A DNA stretch of 42,733 bases from contig NZ_JAELUI010000041.1 in assembly GCF_016429285.1 (NCBI RefSeq), positions 1 to 42,733 of the forward strand, in the 5' to 3' direction. Positions 26,614 through 34,212 of the stretch are shown in pieces. The DNA is from Ralstonia sp. ASV6 (lineage in GTDB: Bacteria; Pseudomonadota; Gammaproteobacteria; Burkholderiales; Burkholderiaceae). Both the position numbers and the translations under genes were made by a program. The notes beneath the pieces were generated by a model, which searched no databases, had not been told where the DNA came from, and saw nothing but the letters and a program-made list of their open reading frames with translations. The stretch's first letter is position 1; each line of letters opens with the position of its first letter.

Positions 26614-28056
26614 ATGAAAATTCCCGCCCGCGCCATCCTGTTACTGGCCTGGCTTGCATTGAGCCTGGCGGGCATGGCGCTGATCATCTCGCGCGCCGCT
26701 TCAGAGGCATACAACCGCTTTTTCCAGGACTCCAGCATCGCCATCCGGCAACTCGGCCAGCGGGCCGCGCAACACGAGGCGATCCTGGCGACGCTGGGGG
26801 CGACACCGCTTTCGGCACCTCCGAGAAACATGTTGGACAGCCTGCGCGAGCGCATGCCACAAGTCACAGCCATCGCCCATTGGACCCCCGGTGCAGGATG
26901 GAAAGGGGTGGGCGGCGTCATGCCGACGGCCGCGCCCGCCCATGCCAGCAATGGGAAGTTCGCGCTGGAATTTGATGGTTTGCAGGCGTACTGGGTCGTC
27001 GCTGAGCGTGGCTGGGCGGTGCGTGTCGAGCCGTCGCAGATGCTTGACGCGGGTGACTGGCCGGATTCGGTGTCGTCCGCCGCGCTGCGTTTGCGAGATC
27101 ACACATTCAGGTTGTTGCAACGTGCCCGTTCAGAGGCACAGCCGGGCTGGACGCTCCACCTCGAAAAGCACCTCCCCACGCAACCGCAGGCCTTCGTGCT
27201 GGATACCACACGCACCCTGACGCTTGCCGATCTGCCGTGGCTCCCGATCGCGCTCTGGAATGCCGTTGCGGTGCTGATCGCGCTGGGCGCAGCGGGCATG
27301 TGGCGGCTGCGGGAAGTCCATCGACGCGAGCACGCGCGGGCCCGTATTGATCGCTTTGGCCGACTGGATACGTTTGGCGAGATGGCCGCTGGCCTCGCGC
27401 ACGAACTCAACCAACCGTTGACTGCCATCATCACGCACACCCGCGCTGCCGAACGCATGCTCGACATGCCGGCCGAGCGGGACAGCGTGCGCCGGGCGCT
27501 GCAGACCAGTGTCGCGCAGGCCAAGCGGGCGGCAGCCATTCTGGATCGGCTGCGCGCTGGCGTCGCATCCACGCAGGCGGGAAAACGCAGCGCCATCGAC
27601 ACCGATACGTTGATGGGCACGCTGCTGTTCCTGTTTCGCGATGAACTGGCGCGCGACAACATCCACCTCGTGTGGAACAACACCGCACCGCGCGCGCAAC
27701 CACTCGGCGAGCAGGTCGCCGTGGAGCAGATTCTGTACAACCTGATCCGCAATGCGCGCGATGCCCTTGCGGCCACGGTGCGCAATGGCACGCGCGGCGA
27801 GATTCGCGTCAGTGGCGGCGCTGTCGGGCAGCGTTACCGCTTCAGCGTTGTCGACAACGGCCCGGGTGTGCCCGCGGATGTGGCACCGCGCCTGTTCGAA
27901 CCCTTCTTCACGACCCGCTCCGGCGGGCTGGGCCTTGGCCTGCCGCTGTGCGACACGCTTGCGCAGCGCCTGGACGGCGCCCTGACCCTGCAGAACTTGC
28001 CATCCGGCGGTGCCGAGGCGGTACTGACACTTCCACTCGCAGAGGCGTCCGCATGA
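26614..28056 (+). CDS. FixL/TtrS-type sensor histidine kinase
   Basis: A 480-residue kinase with two membrane helices (about residues 7-28 and 207-229) flanking a periplasmic domain of about 180 residues with no recognised fold. The kinase core is the HisKA/HATPase type used with FixJ-like regulators: H263 in FGEMAAGLAHELNQPLTAI, N box YNLIRNARDAL, G1 VDNGPGVP, and GGLGLGLPLC. Its stop overlaps the regulator start by 4 nt, so the pair is coupled. The signal is unknown. The fimbrial operon lies immediately downstream of the pair and is an obvious candidate target (inference). Confidence 0.9.
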   Translation: MKIPARAILLLAWLALSLAGMALIISRAASEAYNRFFQDSSIAIRQLGQRAAQHEAILATLGATPLSAPPRNMLDSLRERMPQVTAIAHWTPGAGWKGVGGVMPTAAPAHASNGKFALEFDGLQAYWVVAERGWAVRVEPSQMLDAGDWPDSVSSAALRLRDHTFRLLQRARSEAQPGWTLHLEKHLPTQPQAFVLDTTRTLTLADLPWLPIALWNAVAVLIALGAAGMWRLREVHRREHARARIDRFGRLDTFGEMAAGLAHELNQPLTAIITHTRAAERMLDMPAERDSVRRALQTSVAQAKRAAAILDRLRAGVASTQAGKRSAIDTDTLMGTLLFLFRDELARDNIHLVWNNTAPRAQPLGEQVAVEQILYNLIRNARDALAATVRNGTRGEIRVSGGAVGQRYRFSVVDNGPGVPADVAPRLFEPFFTTRSGGLGLGLPLCDTLAQRLDGALTLQNLPSGGAEAVLTLPLAEASA

Positions 28057-28697
28057 AAGCCACCCCCAACACGCAGATCGAGACATCCGTCGTCGCCATC
28101 GTTGACGACGACGCGGCCGTGCGTGAAGGCCTTGCACTGCTGCTGCGCACGGTCGGCCTGCAGACCCGTTGCTACCTTGATGCCAACGCCTTCCTGGCGG
28201 ATGCGGGCGATAGCGTGCTCGGCTGCGCGCTGTTCGACATTCGCATGCCGGGCATGAGCGGTCTCGATCTGCTGGATCAAGTGAGCGGCCGCTACGACTT
28301 GCCGATCATCGTCATGAGCGGCCACGGCAACATCGATTCTTGCCGCCGCGCATTCAAAGGCGGCGCGCTCGATTTTTTGCGCAAGCCTGTTGATGACGAC
28401 GAATTGATCGGCGTGGTCCAGCAGGCGATCCGCACGCGACGCCGGCAAAGCGATAGCCACGACGCCCAGCAGGTACGGGCCGAGCGCATTGCGACATTGA
28501 GCATGCGCGAGAGAGAGGTATTCAACGGCATCGTGAATGGCCTGAGCAACAAGGAGATTGCCCGTCATCTTGGCGGCCTGTCGCCACGCACCGTGGAGAC
28601 CTATCGTGCCAATGTGTTCGACAAGCTGCAGACGCGTTCCGTGGTTGAGCTTGTGCGTACCTACGCCATGGGGCAGGACGCGGCCGCTGCACGGTAA
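28053..28697 (+). CDS. FixJ-type response regulator (REC-LuxR HTH)
   Basis: A 214-residue regulator. The receiver has D18-D19-D20, phospho-acceptor D62 (ALFDIRMPGMSG), S89 and K111 (FLRKPVDDDEL). The C-terminal LuxR-type helix-turn-helix reads LSMREREVFNGIVNGLSNKEIARHL..SPRTVETYRANVFDKL. This is the FixJ/TtrR architecture that binds as a phosphorylated dimer. ATG 28053 overlaps the kinase TGA (ATGA). A longer frame upstream is an accident of overlap. The next gene, 297 bp on, encodes the fimbrial major subunit. Confidence 0.92.
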   Translation: MKATPNTQIETSVVAIVDDDAAVREGLALLLRTVGLQTRCYLDANAFLADAGDSVLGCALFDIRMPGMSGLDLLDQVSGRYDLPIIVMSGHGNIDSCRRAFKGGALDFLRKPVDDDELIGVVQQAIRTRRRQSDSHDAQQVRAERIATLSMREREVFNGIVNGLSNKEIARHLGGLSPRTVETYRANVFDKLQTRSVVELVRTYAMGQDAAAAR

Positions 28698-28994
28698 GGG
28701 CCAGCGTCGTCCTCGCGCGACCACCAGGTTGCAGGAAGGCACACAGTTCTCAATGCAAATTAGGCCGATTCCGATGGCCTGTTACCCCCGTCGTTCCTAA
28801 CATGCGCCAACACGTCAGGCAGTGTGCTGACAGCGTCCAGATATCAGACAAATCTCATTCGCTATGAGGGCTGTCATCAATAAGCTTGTGTCTGTTGATC
28901 GCTGCCTATCACACAGTTTGTCGTGGGGCTGTGAACACAGGTCTCATCGCGTTGATGAGTAAACATGTTTATTTATAAGTAGGAAATCATTCTC
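28698..28994 (+). promoter_or_regulatory. Fimbrial operon upstream region with stacked inverted repeats
   Basis: A 297-bp lower-GC region before the fimbrial major subunit. It contains CTCAT-TCGCT-ATGAG at 28854-28868, CTGTG-AA-CACAG at 28929-28940, CTCATC-GCGTT-GATGAG at 28943-28959 and the palindrome AAACATGTTT at 28961-28970. The last three are almost contiguous and end 25 bp before the start codon; the first and third share CTCAT/ATGAG half-sites. AGGAA at 28981-28985 is the ribosome site. Regulator binding is inference; no invertible-element ends were recognised. Confidence 0.5.
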
Positions 28995-29570
28995 ATGAAG
29001 AGCATCAAGTTTGCTTCCGCCATCGCACTGGCCGCAGGCGTTCTGGTGATGGGTAACGCTCAAGCTCAAGCTGCCAACGGCGGCACGATCCGTGTCACCG
29101 GTTCCGTGACCGACGCAACCTGCACGATCACCGGCGGTCCTGGCACCGACGGTGGCACGGGTAACGTTGGCGTGGCGCTGGATCCGGTTGCTGCAACCGC
29201 CCTGCAAAACCCTGGCGACCACGCCAACCACAAGCCATTCACCCTGATCATCGGCGGCCCGGGCCAAGGCTCGTGCGTCAACGGCAAGGTTGCCAAGCTG
29301 TCGTTCAACGTTGCCAGCCCGCGTATCGACGCCGCTACCGGCACGCTGACCAACGCACTGGCGGATCAGGCTACCAACACCAACATCCAGATGACGAACG
29401 GCACCGCTGCTGGTGTGCTCAATCTGGCCAGCCCGGCGACTGTGGTCGATAGCCCGGCAATCGCCAACAACACGTCCGAAATCAAGCTGGGCGCTCAGTA
29501 CTACGCCACGGGCGCAGCAACGCCTGGTCTGGTTGACACCAGCGTGCAATACGGCGTGACTTACAACTAA
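28995..29570 (+). CDS. Fimbrial major subunit (type 1-like pilin)
   Basis: A 191-residue pilin with a signal peptide (cleavage near AQAQA, about residue 26), two cysteines (C43, C94) for the pilin disulfide, and the C-terminal strand VQYGVTYN with the penultimate tyrosine that chaperones grip. The N-terminal mature segment GGTIRVTGSVTDATC has the alternating hydrophobic pattern of a donor strand. Subunits polymerise by donor-strand exchange into a chaperone-usher fimbria on the outer surface. First gene of a four-gene operon; a strong palindrome follows it, as is common after highly expressed pilin genes. Confidence 0.92.
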   Translation: MKSIKFASAIALAAGVLVMGNAQAQAANGGTIRVTGSVTDATCTITGGPGTDGGTGNVGVALDPVAATALQNPGDHANHKPFTLIIGGPGQGSCVNGKVAKLSFNVASPRIDAATGTLTNALADQATNTNIQMTNGTAAGVLNLASPATVVDSPAIANNTSEIKLGAQYYATGAATPGLVDTSVQYGVTYN

Positions 29571-29587
29571 GTCGCCGCTGTAAAGGT

Positions 29588-29611
29588 ACCGGTGTTGCAT
29601 GCAACACCGGT
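29588..29611 (+). promoter_or_regulatory. 24-nt perfect palindrome between pilin and chaperone genes
   Basis: A perfect 24-nt palindrome begins ACCGGTGTTGC and lies 18 nt after the pilin stop, with no T-run. As RNA it would form a stable hairpin. It could act as a partial terminator or 3'-end stabiliser, giving more pilin than chaperone and usher, a known theme of fimbrial operons. Its exact role here is inference. Confidence 0.55.
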
Positions 29612-29640
29612 GCTGTTATCAACGAATCGAGGTACCAAAG

Positions 29641-30387
29641 ATGAACAATGTGTTGCGTAATGTTGTAGCCAGTGTGGCGGTTGTGGCTGGGTTGTTCGCG
29701 GCGCGCGCTGACGCTACCGTTGTCATTGGTGGTACGCGCATCGTCTACCCTGCCGATGAAAAAGAAGTCACGGTCAAACTGAGCAACGAGGCCAAGATCC
29801 CCGCACTGGTTCAGGTTTGGCTGGATGACGGCGACGAAAAATCAACACCTGATTCGGCCAAGGTTCCATTTACGGTGACACCGCCCATCTTCCGCATGGA
29901 CGGAGGAAAAGGGCAGGCTGTGCGCCTGGTGTACACCGGAGAACCACTGCCGACAGATAAGGAATCGCTGTTTTGGGTGAACGTATTGGAAGTTCCGCCC
30001 AAGGCAGATAACAAGGACGGACGCAACAGGCTGCAGTTTGCATTCCGTACGCGTATCAAGCTGTTTTTCCGCCCTGTCAAGCTGGCAGGTGACGTTGACC
30101 AGGCTGCAGACAAGCTCAGCTGGAAGCTGATGCCCGCTGAGGCAGGTAAAGAACTGGCGCTGCAGGTGACCAATCCCACGCCATACCATGTCAACTTTGC
30201 GCGGGTTGGCATTGATGCCGACGGTAAAACCATGGAGGGCGACGGCGGCATGGTGGCGCCTGGGCAGAGCACGGTGCTTCCGCTCAAGGGCGTAACGCAT
30301 ACCCCATCCGGCGAAATCAAGGCCGATTTCACGGTCATTACTGACTACGGCTCGCTGGTCCAGAAGCAAGCACCGCTCACACGCTGA
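29641..30387 (+). CDS. Periplasmic fimbrial chaperone (PapD-like)
   Basis: A 248-residue chaperone with a signal peptide (to about residue 25, ARADA). The subunit-binding pair is present: R33 (GGTRIVYP) and K140 (FRTRIKLFFRP), matching PapD R8 and K112. The G1 strand region reads LFWVNVLEVPP and the F1-G1 loop is short, which suggests the FGS type that serves rod-like fimbriae. It folds pilins in the periplasm and hands them to the usher. The frame is open to 29599, but ATG 29641 gives a proper signal peptide and has GAGG at 29628-29631. Confidence 0.93.
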   Translation: MNNVLRNVVASVAVVAGLFAARADATVVIGGTRIVYPADEKEVTVKLSNEAKIPALVQVWLDDGDEKSTPDSAKVPFTVTPPIFRMDGGKGQAVRLVYTGEPLPTDKESLFWVNVLEVPPKADNKDGRNRLQFAFRTRIKLFFRPVKLAGDVDQAADKLSWKLMPAEAGKELALQVTNPTPYHVNFARVGIDADGKTMEGDGGMVAPGQSTVLPLKGVTHTPSGEIKADFTVITDYGSLVQKQAPLTR

Positions 30388-30413
30388 TCGTTTCTCGGTA
30401 GTCATCGAGGGGG

Positions 30414-30535
30414 CCGCTTCTGACGAGGCGGTTACGCCGGTAGCTGTTTCCGCGTGTCGGGCAGCAACAAACGCCGGCAATTCCCCCAACATTTCCCCCA
30501 AAGTTTTATGGCTCAAGCCGCCTCTGATGAGGCGG
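30414..30535 (+). repeat. Two near-identical stem-loops between chaperone and usher genes
   Basis: CCGCTTC-TGAC-GAGGCGG at 30414-30431 and CCGCCTC-TGAT-GAGGCGG at 30518-30535 are two 18-nt hairpins differing at two bases, 104 bp apart. Each is a 7-bp stem (the first with one G-T pair) with a TGAY loop. The second is followed by GTAAGGCCGCC and a T-rich tract before the usher start. They could be protein-binding or processing sites that set the level of usher. Meaning is unknown. Confidence 0.5.
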
Positions 30536-30573
30536 TAAGGCCGCCTGCTGCTTTTTATCTGGAGAAGGTAAGA

Positions 30574-33348
30574 ATGTTGTCTCGTGACGCCATGACAAAA
30601 CATGCGCGAGCGTTGGGCCTGCCGCGTGGCTACGTGCTGTCTGCGATGATCGCTGCGGCACTGGCACCGAAGGCCTATGCCGAGCCAACAGAGACCGACG
30701 CGGCTCCCGCAGCCTCGGGCACCGTGACGTTCGACCCTGACTTCTTTCCAAAGGGGACAACCAGCCAGGTCGACATCTCTCGCTTCGAGAAGAGCGGCTA
30801 CATCACGCCCGGTACCTATCGTGCCGACGTGGTCCTGAATCAGCAATGGCGCGCCCGTGAAGACGTGACGTTTGCAACGGAGCCCGGATCGCAGGAAACG
30901 CAGCTGTGCCTCGACGCGCAATCGCTGTCGCGTTACGGCGTAGACGTCTGGAAAGTCGCAATGGCGGCGGCAGAAGGTAAGGCCGAGCGGCTGCCGGAAG
31001 GGCGTTTTTGCGCACCCCTGAGTCGCTATATTCCCGATGCGACAGTGAGCTTCGATATGGGCAGTCAGGAGTTGACGCTCACGGTTCCCCAGATCTACGA
31101 GCAACGCAATGCCCGCGGCTATGTCGACCCATCGCAATGGGATGCCGGCACGACGGCCGCAACCGTCAGCTACAACGCAAACGCCTACACGAACAATGGC
31201 GGCACCAACTATTCCAGCGGGTACCTGGGGCTCAATGCCGCCCTGCACAAAGGGTCTTGGCATGTCTATCACCAGGGCGCGCTGAATGTATCGTCTCAAG
31301 GTGGGTCCGGCTACCAATCCGCCGCGACTTACCTTCAACACGACCTGCCGGCATGGCGAGAGCAGCTCACGGCTGGTGACCTGTTTACCTCCGGAGAACT
31401 GTTTGACAGCGTGCGCGTGCGTGGCGTGCGCCTGGCGACGGAAGACCGCATGCTGCCGCAGTCGCAGCGTGGCTTTGCCCCGGTTGTGCGCGGCGTTGCC
31501 GAGACCAACGCGCGCGTGGTGGTTCGCCAGAATGGGTATCTGATCTACGAGACCAATGCGGCCCCGGGGCCGTTCGTGATTGACGACCTGTACCCCACCG
31601 GGTACGGCGGTGATTTTCATGTAGAAGTGATCGAGGCCGATGGGCGCGTCAAGCGCTTCGTCGTCCCGTTCTCAACGGTTACCCAGTTGCTCCGTCCGGG
31701 CATCGACCGGTGGAGCGCCACCGTCGGTAAAGTCAACGGGTTGAACCTGCAGGACGCGCCCAATATTCTGCAGGGTACGTACCAGCGCGGCCTCTCGAAC
31801 ATCCTGACGGCCTACGGTGGTGTCACGTTGGCCTCGGGTTATCGTTCGGTGCTCGCGGGTAGTGCCGTGAACACCGATGTTGGTGCGTTCTCGCTGGACG
31901 TCACGCAGGCGCATCAGTCGGTATCGGGGCAGCCTTCGTCCGATGGCGTCTCGGTGCGCGTGGGTTACAACAAGAACATTGTCAATACCGGCACGAACCT
32001 GGCAGTCGCGGCCTATCGCTATTCCACCAGCGGATTCGTGGGGTTGAGCGATATGGTCGCCGTTCGTGACGCAGCGGCACGTGGCTTGCCGACGGATACC
32101 GTGCTGCGTCAGCGCAGCCGTGTCGACTTGAACCTCGCCCAGTCTCTGGGCGATAAGGCGGGCTCGCTCAACGTGTCGGCCTCCATGCGCAACTACTGGG
32201 CGGGTGGCGGCAGTCAGTTGGACTACACCATTGGATATTCAAACCGGTGGCGTAACCTGACCTACAGCATTACCGCGCAACGTACGCGTGAGTCGATTGC
32301 CAACGTGGGGCGTTGGGGCGATTTCAACCAGATTCCCGGTGCGATTGACTCGCCCTCGCCAACGATCGATTCCCGCTGGGATACGCGGCTCTTCTTTACC
32401 GTGAGCATCCCGCTCGGCTCCAAGCCGACTTCGCCAACACTCTCGGGCACCTACAACCAGTCGCATCGAGACGGCAACAGCAGCCAGGTCAGCCTGTCTG
32501 GCAACGCCGGTGAAGACCAGCGCATCGGCTACGGTTTGACCGCGGGCCGCAACGACGGCAGCTCGGCATTGAGCGCCAATACCCGATACAACGGCGCCTA
32601 CGGCCAGGTCGGGGCCAACTACAGCCAAGGCAACGGGTATCGCCAGGTTGGCGTTGGTGCGTCGGGTGGTCTCGTTGTCCACGGTGGTGGCGTGACGTTC
32701 GCCCCGACGCTGGGTGACACCATTGGTTTGGTGTATGCCCCCGATGCTGCCGGGGCGCGTGTGCAAAACGGCCAGGGCGCCGTTGTCGACCGTAAAGGCT
32801 ACGCCGTTGTCTCGAACCTGAATCCGTACGAGCTCAATACGATCACGCTTGACCCCAAGGGGATGGCCGCTGGTGCGGAATTGAAGTCAACCACGGTGAG
32901 CGTCGCGCCGCGCGCGGGCTCGGTGGTCAAGCTGACGTATGAGACCAAGGCCGGACGTGCCGTGATTATCGACAGCCAGAAGCCAGACGGGCAGCCGCTG
33001 CCTTTCGGTGCGGAAGTGGTGGACGATCAAGGTACGAACGTTGGCGTGGTCGGGCAGGCCAGTCGCGTGATCGCCACAGGCTTGCTGGCTTCGGGGGCAC
33101 TGACGGTGCGTTGGGGCGAAGGGGCGGAAAACAGCTGTCGAATCAACGTGACACTGCCAGACAAGCCGGCAGCGAGCGGGTTTGAGCGCTTTGATGCGGT
33201 TTGCGAGCCTGCTGCTCCCGTGGTGCAGCCAGTGAATCTTTCCAAGGCCTTCAGTCAGGCACCGCAGCCCCATGGCGCGATGCTGACAAAGGCACGTTTC
33301 TCTTCCATGCGGTCGACGCCGTCACCGCGCACTGAAATGCAGGGCTAA
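30574..33348 (+). CDS. Fimbrial outer-membrane usher (PapC/FimD-like)
   Basis: A 924-residue usher. After a signal peptide (cleavage near AYA, about residue 36) comes the periplasmic N-domain (TFDPDFFPKGTTSQVDISRFEKSGYITPGTYRADVVLNQQW). A large beta-barrel with plug follows, and a C-terminal domain with a cysteine pair (NSCRINVTLP..DAVCEP). It recruits chaperone-pilin complexes and threads the fimbria through the outer membrane. The open frame begins at 30454, but ATG 30574 was chosen because GGAGAAGG at 30561-30568 precedes it and it opens a regular signal peptide. A 2-nt gap separates it from the next gene. Confidence 0.92.
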   Translation: MLSRDAMTKHARALGLPRGYVLSAMIAAALAPKAYAEPTETDAAPAASGTVTFDPDFFPKGTTSQVDISRFEKSGYITPGTYRADVVLNQQWRAREDVTFATEPGSQETQLCLDAQSLSRYGVDVWKVAMAAAEGKAERLPEGRFCAPLSRYIPDATVSFDMGSQELTLTVPQIYEQRNARGYVDPSQWDAGTTAATVSYNANAYTNNGGTNYSSGYLGLNAALHKGSWHVYHQGALNVSSQGGSGYQSAATYLQHDLPAWREQLTAGDLFTSGELFDSVRVRGVRLATEDRMLPQSQRGFAPVVRGVAETNARVVVRQNGYLIYETNAAPGPFVIDDLYPTGYGGDFHVEVIEADGRVKRFVVPFSTVTQLLRPGIDRWSATVGKVNGLNLQDAPNILQGTYQRGLSNILTAYGGVTLASGYRSVLAGSAVNTDVGAFSLDVTQAHQSVSGQPSSDGVSVRVGYNKNIVNTGTNLAVAAYRYSTSGFVGLSDMVAVRDAAARGLPTDTVLRQRSRVDLNLAQSLGDKAGSLNVSASMRNYWAGGGSQLDYTIGYSNRWRNLTYSITAQRTRESIANVGRWGDFNQIPGAIDSPSPTIDSRWDTRLFFTVSIPLGSKPTSPTLSGTYNQSHRDGNSSQVSLSGNAGEDQRIGYGLTAGRNDGSSALSANTRYNGAYGQVGANYSQGNGYRQVGVGASGGLVVHGGGVTFAPTLGDTIGLVYAPDAAGARVQNGQGAVVDRKGYAVVSNLNPYELNTITLDPKGMAAGAELKSTTVSVAPRAGSVVKLTYETKAGRAVIIDSQKPDGQPLPFGAEVVDDQGTNVGVVGQASRVIATGLLASGALTVRWGEGAENSCRINVTLPDKPAASGFERFDAVCEPAAPVVQPVNLSKAFSQAPQPHGAMLTKARFSSMRSTPSPRTEMQG

Positions 33349-33350
33349 CC

Positions 33351-33884
33351 ATGCGACAAAGCTATTCGTCGATCCGTACGTTGTGGCTCCGATTGGCGGT
33401 GTTGGCGCTGTGCGGCGGCGCGTCTTCGGCCGCCTTGGCGCAGTCCGCCGTGAGTGTGACCGGGAGTTTGACTGCGGGAACGTGCCAATGGGGCATCGAT
33501 GGTCCCGACCACGCTGTCCTCTTGGATCCGATCAACGTTTCCCAACTCAGGCAGGGGCAGGTGGCCGGGCTCAAGACCTTCAGCCTTTCTCTAACCAACT
33601 GCGCCGTCCGGATGGTCAGCGCAACGTTCACCTTTTCAGGAACGCCCGACGCCACCGATAGATTGCGCTACCACAACCTTGGTAATGCACCCGGCGTGGC
33701 CATCGAGCTGCAATCGAGCGATGGCAGAACGATCGGTGCCGATGGCACCAACAACCAACGGACAGCCACCGTCACAGGCGATCAGATAACGCTCCCCCTG
33801 CGGGCGGGTTATTGGCAGGTTGGAGAGCGCGCTTCAAGTGGCTCCGTCGAATCCAATATCACATTTGCGATCCAGTACAACTAG
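33351..33884 (+). CDS. Minor fimbrial subunit / possible tip protein
   Basis: A 177-residue pilin-domain protein with a signal peptide (to about residue 30), two cysteines (C45, C84) and the C-terminal NITFAIQYN strand with penultimate tyrosine. It is about as long as one pilin domain, so it lacks the extra lectin domain of two-domain tip adhesins such as FimH. It starts two bases after the usher stop and is the last gene of the operon. It may be a minor, anchor or tip subunit. Confidence 0.88.
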   Translation: MRQSYSSIRTLWLRLAVLALCGGASSAALAQSAVSVTGSLTAGTCQWGIDGPDHAVLLDPINVSQLRQGQVAGLKTFSLSLTNCAVRMVSATFTFSGTPDATDRLRYHNLGNAPGVAIELQSSDGRTIGADGTNNQRTATVTGDQITLPLRAGYWQVGERASSGSVESNITFAIQYN

Positions 33885-33950
33885 GAAGGGCGGCTAGGGA
33901 AGCACGCGTGCGGGCGATTTGTGTCGCCCCTTCGTTTCAGCGGTTCGGAT

Positions 33951-33989
33951 GCGCCGGCGTTGGCCTTCAACGCCGGCGCTTTTCTTTTT
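33951..33989 (+). terminator. Strong intrinsic terminator of the fimbrial operon
   Basis: GCGCCGGCGTT pairs perfectly with AACGCCGGCGC across a 7-nt loop (GGCCTTC), followed by TTTTCTTTTT. This is a canonical rho-independent terminator 67 nt after the last fimbrial gene. Confidence 0.9.
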
Positions 33990-34030
33990 GGGTGCGCCTT
34001 GTGCTTCCGATCATGGTGTGGCGCGTCGTG

Positions 34031-34118
34031 GCGCTACACAGGCGCTACACAGGCGCTACACAGGCGCTACACAGGCGCTACACAGGCGCTACACAGGCGC
34101 TACACAGGCGCTACACAG
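34031..34118. repeat. Eight perfect tandem copies of an 11-bp repeat
   Basis: The unit GCGCTACACAG is repeated eight times without any mismatch, 88 bp in all. It lies between the fimbrial terminator and the hybrid kinase gene. The unit is not a multiple of three; the apparent repetitive frames crossing it (RRYTGATQALH pattern) are unlikely to be genes. The perfect identity suggests recent expansion by slippage, and 11 bp is close to one helical turn. Copy number is likely to vary between strains. Confidence 0.95.
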
Positions 34119-34120
34119 GC

Positions 34121-34157
34121 GCAACCCGCTGGCATCTGCGCAGCGGGTTGCTTGCTT
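34121..34157 (+). terminator. Hairpin next to the 11-bp array
   Basis: GCAACCCGCT pairs perfectly with AGCGGGTTGC around an 11-nt loop, followed by TTGCTTT. It directly abuts the tandem array and may be a second terminator before the hybrid kinase gene. The T-run is weak. Confidence 0.5.
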
Positions 34158-34212
34158 TAGGCTCACGTAAGATAGCGCGCAATATCTCGCGCCGCTAAAG
34201 GGTCGCCACGCC

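Noticed and set aside
26303-26659. Minus-strand frame across the gap upstream of the FixL-like kinase
   Set aside because: No recognisable features, overlaps the kinase start, and lacks a ribosome site.
34031-34118. CRISPR array
   Set aside because: Units are 11 bp and directly joined, with no spacers and no cas genes.
33812-34198. Frames encoding RRYTGATQALH repeats over the 11-bp array
   Set aside because: The unit is 11 bp, so all three frames read through it and give the same periodic peptide. There is no ribosome site or start, and a terminator hairpin lies within.
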